DNA from: Candidatus Nitrosopumilus sp. | Lineage (GTDB): Archaea; Thermoproteota; Nitrososphaeria; Nitrososphaerales; Nitrosopumilaceae | NCBI GenBank assembly: GCA_022758935.1 | Contig: JAEMQG010000181.1 | Span: 1-9,923, forward strand | Length of the DNA stretch: 9,923 bases | Direction: 5' to 3' | Shown here: piece by piece, positions 1 to 6,346 of the stretch | How positions within the stretch are numbered: position 1 is the stretch's first letter | Layout: each line of letters opens with the position of its first letter | Program-made: the position numbers and the translations under genes | The notes under the pieces: generated by a model | What the model was told of the DNA's origin: nothing | What the model saw: only the letters and a program-made list of their open reading frames with translations | Database searches by the model: none

Positions 1-248
1 CTTGGCTCTGCCTTGTAAGTGCAGTATGAGCACGTATCCTTGCATAAATTTATGATGTTGAAAAATGCTTTTTTTGAGAATGTAACCGAGTCGTTTTTGA
101 ACTTTTTTCTCAAATTTCGGGCTGTTGAAAATAATTCATTAGGGTTATTTTTCGAATTTTCATAGATTTGTATTATTTCATCTCTGGAAATAGACTTGTT
201 TTCTAAAACATTGTTTAAACTCTCAGAGTTTAACACAAGTTTGTTCAA
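1..248 (-). CDS. cofG: FO synthase subunit CofG-like radical SAM protein, 5' part only
   Basis: This is the N-terminal 82 or so codons of a gene running off the left edge. Near the edge the frame reads NLCKDTCSYCTYKAEP, a CxxxCxxC radical-SAM [4Fe-4S] motif. The YCTY ending resembles CofG, which with CofH builds 7,8-didemethyl-8-hydroxy-5-deazariboflavin, the chromophore of coenzyme F420. The frame is open from the stop codon of the upstream protease (291-293) but contains no ATG. I place the start at TTG 248, giving (M)NKLVLNSESLNNVLENK. A TATA-like ATAAATA at 272-278 is centred 27 bases upstream, as expected for a leaderless transcript. GTG at 236 is an alternative. The helical, charged stretch before the Cys motif suits the CofG/CofH family. 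CofH or another radical-SAM enzyme cannot be excluded because the barrel is outside the window. Confidence 0.72.
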   Translation of the reverse strand, partial: MNKLVLNSESLNNVLENKSISRDEIIQIYENSKNNPNELFSTARNLRKKFKNDSVTFSKKAFFNIINLCKDTCSYCTYKAEP

Positions 249-271
249 TAGTTGTTGTGCTTGTCTAGAAG

Positions 272-278
272 TATTTAT
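272..278 (-). promoter_or_regulatory. TATA-like box for the cofG-like gene
   Basis: ATAAATA on the minus strand lies in the 42-base gap after the protease stop codon. Its centre is 27 bases before TTG 248, the usual archaeal TATA-to-start distance for a leaderless mRNA. It supports the TTG start but was judged by eye. Confidence 0.4.
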
Positions 279-290
279 GCTTGTATTGTT

Positions 291-1433
291 TTAATTTCCG
301 TTTGGTCTCTCTTCTAAGGTGATAATTGTTTGTGTGGTTCTACCGTCCCTTAGAATCTCTAAAACTATTTCATCTCCAACAGTTTTTGCTCTTTGAAGGT
401 GGATCAAAATATCGTCTATCTTTCTTACTTGTTTGCCATCAACTGATAGTATAATGTCTCCACCAATCTGATACTCGATTCCATCAATCTTGAGTGTCTT
501 GCTTGATCCAAGCAGACCTGCCTTTGCTGCAGGACCATCTTTTATTACTGTAACTACCAAAAATCCAATTGTATCATCTAATTTCAGAATTTTTGCCAGA
601 TCCGGATCAATATCCCTGCCTGAAATTCCAAGCCATGGGTGATGATATTTTCCATTCTCTATTAGATTTGGTACAATTTTGGCTATTGTCTGAGATGGAA
701 CAGCAAATCCAACTCCTGTAAATTCTCCAGTTGCGGACTGGATTGCTGTGTTTATTCCTACAATCTCCCCTCTCATATTCAACAACGGTCCTCCAGAGTT
801 TCCTGGATTAATTGCAGCATCTGTTTGAATTACATCTGGAATGGAATATCCTGATTCAGAAGGTAAGAGTCTACTTAATTGGCTGACAATTCCAGATGTC
901 ATTGATCCTGAAAGACCAAATGGATTTCCAATAGCTGCAATTGATTCTCCAACTTTGAGATTTGATGAATCTCCAATCGATAAAGGATGTAACAATGACA
1001 AATCCGCATTAACCTTGACAACTCCAATATCTGTAAATTCATCAAAACCAACTATTTCTGCATTATATGAACGACCATCAAGAAAGGTCACGACTACTTT
1101 TTTTGCATCTTTTATGACATGGGCATTTGTAATAATGTGTCCTTTTTTATCAAAAACAAAACCAGATCCAACCCCATTTGTTCCTCCTGACTCTTCTGTT
1201 CTTTGGACATTTACTTTGACAACTCCTGGTTCTGATTTTTGAAATATTTCAACCAGTGAAAGATTTTTTGAATATTGAGGGAATGTTTCTCCAACTGCAC
1301 TTTGAGTGCCTTCACCATCTGGAACAATATCTGATTTTATTGTGCTGGGCAGTGATATCAAAATTACTGCAAAGATCACTGCAGCAATTGCAGCACCTAT
1401 TGCTCCACCAACTAGTATGCCTGACTTATCCAT
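291..1433 (-). CDS. Membrane-anchored HtrA/DegP-type serine protease (S1C) with PDZ domain
   Basis: A 380-residue trypsin-like serine protease of the HtrA/Deg family, which degrades or refolds damaged proteins outside the membrane. Residues 5-28 form one hydrophobic segment rich in Gly, Ala and Ile, probably a membrane anchor that places the rest outside the cell. The protease domain covers roughly 60-260 with a complete triad: His105 (TNAHV), Asp135 (FTDIGVVKV) and Ser213 (NPGNSGGPL). A single PDZ domain follows at about 265-375 (PAAKAGL, GGDIILSVDGK). Length and order fit the one-PDZ DegS/HtrA type. The ATG at 1433 is preceded by a TATA-like TTTTAGATA centred about 27 bases upstream, and no Shine-Dalgarno sequence is seen. 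It lies downstream of the glycosyltransferase with a 37-base gap and upstream of the cofG-like gene. The physiological substrate is unknown. Confidence 0.93.
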   Translation of the reverse strand: MDKSGILVGGAIGAAIAAVIFAVILISLPSTIKSDIVPDGEGTQSAVGETFPQYSKNLSLVEIFQKSEPGVVKVNVQRTEESGGTNGVGSGFVFDKKGHIITNAHVIKDAKKVVVTFLDGRSYNAEIVGFDEFTDIGVVKVNADLSLLHPLSIGDSSNLKVGESIAAIGNPFGLSGSMTSGIVSQLSRLLPSESGYSIPDVIQTDAAINPGNSGGPLLNMRGEIVGINTAIQSATGEFTGVGFAVPSQTIAKIVPNLIENGKYHHPWLGISGRDIDPDLAKILKLDDTIGFLVVTVIKDGPAAKAGLLGSSKTLKIDGIEYQIGGDIILSVDGKQVRKIDDILIHLQRAKTVGDEIVLEILRDGRTTQTIITLEERPNGN

Positions 1434-1455
1434 GTAAAATTATTTCCTGGTTTTC

Positions 1456-1465
1456 TATCTAAAAG
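1456..1465 (-). promoter_or_regulatory. TATA box for the HtrA protease gene
   Basis: CTTTTAGATAG on the minus strand, centred about 27 bases before ATG 1433, sits in the 37-base gap after the glycosyltransferase stop. It suggests the protease has its own leaderless transcript, although read-through from the gene before it is possible. Confidence 0.5.
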
Positions 1466-1470
1466 CATTC

Positions 1471-2673
1471 CTACACACTTATCGAATTTTGGACATGATC
1501 TTTCATAGAATAACTTCTACCTCTCCATGTTACAGTGCTACTTTTTGCTTGGAGTAATCCGCTCAAAAATCCCAGTGTCACTACCAAGCCACCAAAGGGA
1601 GCAAAGAGTGCATAAACTAATTTCAGTTGTAATAATTCCTTGACCTCTATTATTGCCCCGATGTAAATCATGATTGAAGCAACAAGTGATGCCGTAAAAA
1701 GAACTAAAAACGATGTTGACTCTAGTCTCAAAGTAGAATATGCTAAAATTGGAAATGGTATGAAAAGCAAGAATAAAACCGCAAAAAAACTACCGATTGC
1801 AATTTTTTTGCTTTGAAGATAAAGTGGGATCATCAATCTTTTGAGTGCATTCCAAAGTGTACTTTTATCGCGTGCCCACACTGCCTCTATTAGATGGTCA
1901 CCTCTAACAATTCTCATTTTGTGGCCTGATTCTTTAACTTTTTTTCCAAGTGCACCATCTTCAATAATTTCATGTTTTACTCCTTCATGCATTCCAACTG
2001 CTTTGTAGGTTTTTTGTTTAATTATGAAAAAACTCCCAAAGAAATATGCTGTTTTCTTTGTTGGATCATTTACTCGAATTGCTGAAAATCTAGTGTGAAG
2101 AAACGTTGAAATCATTGGAAGTGTAATTCTTGTCCAAAAATCCATTGTAAGTAATCTTGGAATTGCTGATAAGGCATCCAATTCTAAAGAAAGCAAATGA
2201 GATACAGCAAGAGAGACGACGTTTTGTGAATGTCTAGTATCTGCATCGGTGAATAACAAAAGATCTCCTGTTGCATTTTTGTGTCCTTCCATACACGCCC
2301 AATTTTTCCCCATCCATCCATCAGGCTTTTCTTGAGCCTTTACTGGTATTATTTTAGAACTTTTCTTGACATACTCTGAAATGATTTGACTCGTTGCATC
2401 GTCTGACGAATCATCAATCACAATGATTTCATAATTTGTATAGTCTTGATCAACTAACGAATCTAAACATTTTCCAATAAACTCCTCTTCATTTCTTGCA
2501 GGAAGAATGATTGAAACCTTGGGATTGCCATGTTCTTTTTTTTCAAATATGTCTAGATGTGGAGTCCATCTGATCGTAGATACCATTGATTTAATTAAAA
2601 ATATCCATACAAAAGAGATTCCAATTAAAATCACTGTTAGTAAATAATTTAAAATATCTACTGTTACTTCCAT
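1471..2673 (-). CDS. Family 2 membrane glycosyltransferase, CrtQ/HpnB-like
   Basis: A 400-residue glycosyltransferase that should transfer a sugar from a nucleotide donor to a lipid-type acceptor at the membrane. One membrane segment lies at 8-30. The GT-A domain follows with VSIILPARNEEEFIG (53-67), EIIVIDDSSDDA (82-93), GKNWA (122-126), the metal-binding DAD (143-145) and an IIEDGALG motif (236-243) that likely carries the catalytic acid. Three hydrophobic segments follow at about 290-312, 320-342 and 352-374, then WRGRSY (383-388). GKxWA plus the WRGR tail is typical of the CrtQ (carotenoid) and HpnB (hopanoid-associated) branch, but the acceptor here is not known. I start it at ATG 2673, 5 bases after the SRPBCC stop, because the 40 extra codons up to 2793 overlap that gene and read as polar junk. 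The spacing implies cotranscription with the SRPBCC gene. Confidence 0.87.
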   Translation of the reverse strand: MEVTVDILNYLLTVILIGISFVWIFLIKSMVSTIRWTPHLDIFEKKEHGNPKVSIILPARNEEEFIGKCLDSLVDQDYTNYEIIVIDDSSDDATSQIISEYVKKSSKIIPVKAQEKPDGWMGKNWACMEGHKNATGDLLLFTDADTRHSQNVVSLAVSHLLSLELDALSAIPRLLTMDFWTRITLPMISTFLHTRFSAIRVNDPTKKTAYFFGSFFIIKQKTYKAVGMHEGVKHEIIEDGALGKKVKESGHKMRIVRGDHLIEAVWARDKSTLWNALKRLMIPLYLQSKKIAIGSFFAVLFLLFIPFPILAYSTLRLESTSFLVLFTASLVASIMIYIGAIIEVKELLQLKLVYALFAPFGGLVVTLGFLSGLLQAKSSTVTWRGRSYSMKDHVQNSISV

Positions 2674-2678
2674 TGATC

Positions 2679-3095
2679 TTATCTCTCTACTTCTTTTTTG
2701 ATATTTTGCAGTGCTTGCTCTGTTCCGCTCTTGATGTGGTTTGCTATCATTCCTGTGAACATGCCCATCAATCCTGTAAGTTTGATGTTCCATATTGTTC
2801 TGAGCACCGTTTTTTCATCTTTGAACGATAAACTGATGGTTTTAGTTCCGTCTATGATCCCCTTTGTAAATTCTGTCTCGATTTTTTCTTTTGGTGACAT
2901 CTTTACTTCTTGCATGCATTTTTGGTCTCTGAACGCAATGGTAATTTCCCTGCTGACCCTATTTCCCTCTTTAGAAATATTTCTCACCTCCTTAGTCCCC
3001 CTCCAAAATTTTGGCTCATTATCAATATCTGATACTATGTCCCAAACTTTGTCTATTGGAGCATTAATTTCAATTGAAACTTCTATTGTGGCCAT
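2679..3095 (-). CDS. SRPBCC (START/polyketide cyclase-like) domain protein
   Basis: A 138-residue single-domain protein of the SRPBCC helix-grip superfamily. The opening strand ATIEVSIEINAPIDKVWDIV followed by SDIDNEPKFW is the classic N-terminal signature of this fold (cyclase, COQ10 and Bet v 1-like proteins). The middle is beta-rich and ends in a long C-terminal helix (about 112-138). Such proteins bind a hydrophobic ligand in a central cavity; the ligand here cannot be told. It is first in a tight pair with a membrane glycosyltransferase (5-base gap), so a role with a lipid or isoprenoid substrate of that enzyme is a reasonable inference only. ATG 3095 follows a strong TATA box centred 28 bases upstream, which fits a leaderless mRNA. 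No Shine-Dalgarno sequence is visible. Confidence 0.85.
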   Translation of the reverse strand: MATIEVSIEINAPIDKVWDIVSDIDNEPKFWRGTKEVRNISKEGNRVSREITIAFRDQKCMQEVKMSPKEKIETEFTKGIIDGTKTISLSFKDEKTVLRTIWNIKLTGLMGMFTGMIANHIKSGTEQALQNIKKEVER

Positions 3096-3115
3096 GCCTA
3101 TGCTTGTTAATTCCG

Positions 3116-3130
3116 CATTAAATATATTAG
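3116..3130. promoter_or_regulatory. Nearly symmetric TATA element between divergent genes
   Basis: The element around TTAAATATATTA (3118-3129) is close to palindromic. On the minus strand its centre is 28 bases before the SRPBCC start at 3095. On the plus strand it would put a transcript start near 3150, just before ATG 3159 and ATG 3168 at the head of the small plus-strand gene. It could therefore serve both directions. Confidence 0.55.
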
Positions 3131-3246
3131 ATTCCTATTTGATGAAAGATTGACTGTGATGGGCAATATGCCTAAAATCCAGAACAGTAACTCCAGTTCT
3201 AACGGCATTTGCCAAACTTCCGTCACAGTCAATCACCCTTAAAGAA

Positions 3247-3462
3247 ATGAAACCTTCACGATACATGCCAAAAATTGGAACCTTTGATGGAGCAGGATTT
3301 TGGAAGAATGCATATGCACACCAACGTGCAAAGTTACTAAAAATGGTAAATGTTCCTGATGACCAAATCATTGCGTTAGTTAATAAAAAATATGTAGAAC
3401 TTCCTGCAGCACTAAAATATGAAATTGAAACAAGTGGAATAGATAAAAGAAATCTGATGTGA
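3247..3462 (+). CDS. Small conserved-looking hypothetical protein, 5' end disrupted or uncertain
   Basis: From ATG 3247 this encodes 71 residues, basic and soluble, with no membrane segment: a Gly/aromatic part (GTFDGAGFWKNAYAHQRAK), then a helical part ending GIDKRNLM. Codon use and composition look genuinely coding, and the antisense frame does not. I do not recognise the family; it may be specific to this archaeal group. The same frame stays open upstream to TGA 3157 and reads protein-like (RTVTPVLTAFAKLPSQSI from 3181) but has no start codon there. ATG 3168 lies one frame away, and dropping one base in the AAAA run at 3174-3177 would join it to this frame, giving about 97 residues starting MPKSRTVTP. 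The true gene may therefore run 3168-3462 with a frameshift or sequencing error. No TATA box is suitably placed for 3247, whereas one sits at 3118-3129. Confidence 0.65.
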   Translation: MKPSRYMPKIGTFDGAGFWKNAYAHQRAKLLKMVNVPDDQIIALVNKKYVELPAALKYEIETSGIDKRNLM

Positions 3463-3503
3463 CATTTCGAAATTCATTTTAACAAGATGATTTAGTTATT
3501 CTT

Positions 3504-3830
3504 ATGCCAAATGTATCGTATGATGATTTTGCTAAATTAGATATTCGAGTAGCAAAAATCATTTCAACTGAACCAATTCCAGGCAAAACTCGAATTATAA
3601 AAGGGACTATTGATCTTGGTTATGAAAAAAGGGATGTGATAATTGGCGGTGCTCAATACTATACACCAGAAGACATTATTGGAAAAATTGTAATTGTTAT
3701 TGCAAATCTTGAGCCAAAAAAAATGGCAGGGGTTGAATCAAATGCAATGCTCTTGGCAGCTGATGTTGATGACAAACCATTCTGGCTAACTGTGAATGAA
3801 GATATACCATTAGGGAGTCCAATAAAATAA
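3504..3830 (+). CDS. Stand-alone tRNA-binding OB-fold protein (EMAP-II / MetRS-beta / CsaA type)
   Basis: A 108-residue protein consisting of one OB-fold tRNA-binding domain, as found at the C terminus of many methionyl-tRNA synthetases, in EMAP-II/Arc1p and alone in CsaA or archaeal MetRS beta subunits. Diagnostic motifs are FAKLDIRVAKI (9-19), IGGAQYYTPEDIIGKIV (47-63) and the C-terminal VIANLEPKKMAGVESNAMLL (65-84), the well-known NLxPxKMxGVESxGMLLAA signature. It probably binds tRNA and assists aminoacylation in trans; a CsaA-like chaperone role is an alternative. ATG 3504 begins 41 bases after the preceding small gene; a weak T/A-rich element (CATTTTAA, about 3475-3482) lies about 25 bases upstream. 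It ends 32 bases short of the TBP gene, which faces it. Confidence 0.88.
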   Translation: MPNVSYDDFAKLDIRVAKIISTEPIPGKTRIIKGTIDLGYEKRDVIIGGAQYYTPEDIIGKIVIVIANLEPKKMAGVESNAMLLAADVDDKPFWLTVNEDIPLGSPIK

Positions 3831-3888
3831 GAAAAATAAACGAAAATAAATTTGAACTGCACTTAATCATAGATCATTAATTTTTTTT
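3831..3888. terminator. Convergent termination region between the OB-fold gene and tbp
   Basis: The two genes converge with 32 bases between them. On the minus strand the gap itself is T-rich (TTTATTTTCGTTTATTTTTC), suited to ending tbp. On the plus strand a run of eight or more T near 3880-3888, inside the end of tbp, could end the OB-fold gene. Archaeal termination needs only T tracts, so the assignment is by composition. Confidence 0.4.
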
Positions 3889-4423
3889 CCTCAAGTAGTG
3901 CGTGTAAATTATTTACTGATCTGTATACATCTTCTTCTTTTTTTGCCCCGGTGCATACAAGTTTTCCAGACGAAAATAACAAAATGACTGTTTTTGGATC
4001 TAGCATTCTGTGAATGAGTCCGGGAAATTGTTCTGGCTCATACATGCTTCTCGGTAAAGTTCTAGCTGCTTGTTCTAGATGAATTCTTCCACCAAGATTA
4101 ATTGAAGCCACAATGTTTTGAATTGTTACCTCTGCTTCTTTTTTTACTTTGATTCCACCCTTTCGAAGTTTTTGAACAACTGTTTTTACAGCTTTTCTAG
4201 CCATTTCTTCTGATTTGGAACCTGTGCATACCATCTTTCCTGAGGTAAAAATCAAAGTTGCAGTTTTTGGACTCTTCAATCTAAAGACTAATCCTGGAAA
4301 TTGATCTGGGTGATACTCCACATCTGGAAATGTTCTGGTGATCTCATTCAAATCCATCTTTTGATCAACAGAAGCTGAGGCTACGACATTTTCCACACTT
4401 ATGATGGGTTTGGTTTGTGGCAT
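3863..4423 (-). CDS. tbp: TATA-box-binding protein
   Basis: A 186-residue archaeal TBP, the factor that binds TATA boxes and recruits TFB and RNA polymerase. It shows the two pseudo-repeats of the saddle fold at about 8-93 and 99-184. Paired motifs are QFPGLVFRL (41-49) with QFPGLIHRM (132-140), and FTSGKMVCTG (59-68) with FSSGKLVCTG (150-159). All four phenylalanines expected to wedge into the minor groove are present (42, 59, 133, 150). Length is normal, with a short Lys/Asp tail (EEKKLMIYD) instead of the long acidic tail seen in some archaea. ATG 4423 is preceded by a good TATA box centred about 28 bases upstream, implying a leaderless mRNA and a gene whose own product recognises its promoter. 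It is convergent with the OB-fold gene and divergent from the DUF1512 gene. Confidence 0.97.
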   Translation of the reverse strand: MPQTKPIISVENVVASASVDQKMDLNEITRTFPDVEYHPDQFPGLVFRLKSPKTATLIFTSGKMVCTGSKSEEMARKAVKTVVQKLRKGGIKVKKEAEVTIQNIVASINLGGRIHLEQAARTLPRSMYEPEQFPGLIHRMLDPKTVILLFSSGKLVCTGAKKEEDVYRSVNNLHALLEEKKLMIYD

Positions 4424-4446
4424 ATTCAGGTTTTTTCTAACATGAC

Positions 4447-4456
4447 TATAATAAAA
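4447..4456 (-). promoter_or_regulatory. TATA box of tbp
   Basis: TTTTATTATA on the minus strand, centred about 28 bases before ATG 4423. Reading the other way it is too near ATG 4468 (about 17 bases) to serve that start as a leaderless promoter, which raises doubt about that start. Confidence 0.6.
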
Positions 4457-4467
4457 GCACTTTCCAG

Positions 4468-5694
4468 ATGTTTCTTCTAACTAATTTTTTTTCAATTCTG
4501 CTGCAGAATTTGGTTTTTTCCATGCCTTGTCATGCGAATGATTTAATTTGGATTCATTCATTTTTTAATTTATTGAATTATACTAATATTGATTTTGATC
4601 AAATATTCGGCTCTACTGATCAAACTAATCCTATCATGATGTTGATCTGGATTGTCCCAATTATCATTTTTGTATTCTACGGGCAGAGAATTCAATTACA
4701 AATTACATCTGGAGAATTAAACAAAGGAATTAAAAAATTGGAAGAATACAAAAATTATTCACGAAACGAACTAATTGAATATGTAAAAAAAATTATGAAT
4801 CCAAAAGATGATCCAACCAAAAAAATTGACCGCTTTTTAGATTATTTTACTATAATGCCTGTTAATATGGATCCAAATGGAATAGTTGCCAAAGTAAGAC
4901 ATATTGTGAGAGCCCGCGAAGATTATTCTAGAGAACATGTTAAGTCCCTGTCATCTAGCACAAGTAATTTAGAATTAACCAAAATTCAAACACTGCTTGA
5001 AATTGCAACTTCTTTACAAATGATCTACAAAGTTGTAAATCATCTCTTCTTGACTGCAAAAAAACAAAACAATTATCCATTAATTTTACCTCTTCAAATG
5101 ATGATGCCTTTTATAATGGAAGAGGCAGAAGCCATGCACAAAGCAATACCTGCCTTTAAAATGGGCCAGCCTATTGGCGATGGTATTGGACCTATGGTGA
5201 TAGGGAAAATGATGCTAGGATCAAAAAAAGAATCAATTGTATTTCAAACTGTTCTTAGCGAAACTGAACATGCTGGACGAAAACTGTTTTTATTAAAGGC
5301 TGAAGGTCCTGACGCTGTAGTTGGTAGGCCGGGTGATGCAATTCAATCAATCATTTCTAAAAATAAACTTGATGTTATAATAATGGTAGACGCTTCCCTA
5401 AAAATGGAAGGAGAAAAATCTGCAACTATCTCACAAGGATTTGGTGCAGCAATCGGTGGAATTGGAACTGAAAGATTTCAGATAGAAGATATTGCAACGA
5501 AACATGAAATTCCAATTTTTGCAATAGTGATAAAGCAATCTATCAAAGAGGCAATTACTCTAATGACTAAAGAAATTGCAGACAAGGCCGATGAGATACG
5601 TTCACAAATCTATGAGATGATTCAAGACAATACAAAATCTGGCCAATCCGTTTTGATAATAGGTGTAGGGAATACTATGGGGGTATCTCAGTAA
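4468..5694 (+). CDS. DUF1512 family membrane protein
   Basis: Up to 408 residues. One clear membrane segment lies at about 56-72 (MMLIWIVPIIIFVFYG), followed by a long cytoplasmic domain: a charged helical part (80-200), a GDGIGPMVIGKMM motif (237-249), EGPDAVVGRPGDAI (279-292) and a glycine-rich ISQGFGAAIGGIGTERFQIE stretch (321-340) before a C-terminal helix. I recognise this as DUF1512, an archaeal family of unknown function usually near 370 residues. The first 35 codons look like T-rich non-coding DNA and the tbp TATA box is too close to ATG 4468. Better starts are ATG 4522, or TTG 4573 (MNYTNIDFDQIFG), which has ATTTAATTT about 28 bases upstream and gives 373 residues. Its stop overlaps the start of the next gene by one base, so the two are probably translated together. 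Confidence 0.78.
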   Translation: MFLLTNFFSILLQNLVFSMPCHANDLIWIHSFFNLLNYTNIDFDQIFGSTDQTNPIMMLIWIVPIIIFVFYGQRIQLQITSGELNKGIKKLEEYKNYSRNELIEYVKKIMNPKDDPTKKIDRFLDYFTIMPVNMDPNGIVAKVRHIVRAREDYSREHVKSLSSSTSNLELTKIQTLLEIATSLQMIYKVVNHLFLTAKKQNNYPLILPLQMMMPFIMEEAEAMHKAIPAFKMGQPIGDGIGPMVIGKMMLGSKKESIVFQTVLSETEHAGRKLFLLKAEGPDAVVGRPGDAIQSIISKNKLDVIIMVDASLKMEGEKSATISQGFGAAIGGIGTERFQIEDIATKHEIPIFAIVIKQSIKEAITLMTKEIADKADEIRSQIYEMIQDNTKSGQSVLIIGVGNTMGVSQ

Positions 5695-5873
5695 TGTTCT
5701 CAAAAGAAAAAACTGTGGTTGCATACACTGTAGAAAAATGCAAACTGTGTTGTATGGAAGCAAAAAGGAAATTTAAAGAAGGCGATTTTCTATTTGCTGA
5801 AACTTCTAAATGCAATTCATGTAATGGTGTACTTAGCATCGAAAAAATTTTTGGCGAATCTATTGAACAATAA
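5694..5873 (+). CDS. Small zinc-finger protein, 59 residues
   Basis: ATG 5694 shares its A with the TAA stop of the DUF1512 gene, a typical translationally coupled pair. The protein has two metal-binding pairs: Cys16-x-x-Cys19 (with Cys20 next to it) in EKCKLCCMEAKRKF, and Cys40-x-x-Cys43 in SKCNSCNGVL. Between them is a basic, aromatic stretch. This spacing suits a zinc ribbon with about 20 residues between knuckles. No enzymatic motif is visible. I do not recognise a named family; a nucleic-acid or protein-binding adaptor is the usual guess for such proteins and is inference here. Being in an operon with a DUF1512 membrane protein, it may act with it. T-rich sequence follows the stop (5876-5900). 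Confidence 0.8.
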   Translation: MFSKEKTVVAYTVEKCKLCCMEAKRKFKEGDFLFAETSKCNSCNGVLSIEKIFGESIEQ

Positions 5874-5910
5874 ACTATCTTTGTTTAGCAATTATTTTCT
5901 GATTGTATGA

Positions 5911-6187
5911 ATTACAATATCTGATATTGAAAGATTATTTGTAGCAAAAAATTTCAACAAAAATTACTCGTCTGAAGAATTTGTAGATTTTGATTGAAAT
6001 AGTAATTTGAGAAAAAATGTTATGGATATAACTGACATAAAAATAGTTTATAATTGCAAGGACTTGTTGACTTCAAATTTATATCTAGAACAAAAACAAA
6101 GTATTTTCACTGAAAGGACAAATCTTTGAAGATCAAAAAATTAGCGAAATATTAGAAAAAGCAATTAAACAAATCCACAGACAGTGA
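5911..6187 (+). pseudogene. Remnant of an unidentified gene, one stop and one frameshift
   Basis: After TGA 5908 the frame reads like protein (SDIERLFVAKNFNKNY, then SSEEFVDFD), hits TGA at 5995, continues in the same frame (NLRKNVMDITDIKIVYNCKD, then LLTSNLYLEQKQSIFTE) and stops at TGA 6127. Near 6113-6118 the coding-like reading shifts to the neighbouring frame (GQIFEDQKISEILEKAIKQ) and ends at TGA 6185. Joined, this would be about 90 charged, helix-prone residues. There is no ATG at the head. I do not recognise the family. The alternative is chance open frames in AT-rich DNA, but the acidic/basic balance and the clean switch between frames favour a decayed gene. Confidence 0.4.
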
Positions 6188-6220
6188 TGTATTCATCAAC
6201 TCCTTGGATCATGATTCATA

Positions 6221-6293
6221 ACATCCTCATCAAAAGAATTCAATCATCCTTGACGGTAAGTAAATGAACAAAGGCAGTCGAATTATGAGGATG
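6221..6293. repeat. Inverted repeat ACATCCTCAT / ATGAGGATGT
   Basis: ACATCCTCAT at 6221-6230 is matched exactly by ATGAGGATGT at about 6284-6293. Just inside or beside each arm is an AATT-containing stretch that also matches (AATTC, offset by six bases in one arm). The loop is about 53 bases. It lies in the non-coding segment and could be a structural element, a remnant of a small mobile element or chance. Confidence 0.35.
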
Positions 6294-6346
6294 TGTCAAT
6301 TCTTAAAATTTAGCTGCTGAAATGGCCCATACGGGATTTATTCTTT

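Noticed and set aside
841..1242. Plus-strand ORF of 133 codons
   Set aside because: Lies wholly antisense inside the HtrA protease, whose catalytic motifs are certain; the plus-strand product is Pro/Ser/Thr-rich with no domain.
1256..1462. Plus-strand ORF of 68 codons
   Set aside because: Antisense to the protease signal-anchor region; its Leu/Gln-rich product is a mirror of the hydrophobic anchor codons.
2674..2793. 40-codon N-terminal extension of the glycosyltransferase
   Set aside because: It overlaps the SRPBCC gene in another frame and is polar and low in structure; ATG 2673, 5 bases after the SRPBCC stop, is the natural start.
2698..3153. Plus-strand ORF of 151 codons
   Set aside because: Antisense to the SRPBCC gene over almost its full length; the minus-strand product has the recognisable fold signature and promoter.
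3135..3371. Minus-strand ORF of 78 codons
   Set aside because: Antisense to the small plus-strand gene, which has the better amino-acid balance; no promoter or domain on the minus strand.
3659..3862. Minus-strand ORF of 67 codons
   Set aside because: Antisense to the tRNA-binding OB-fold gene; Phe/Ile/Ser-rich shadow product.
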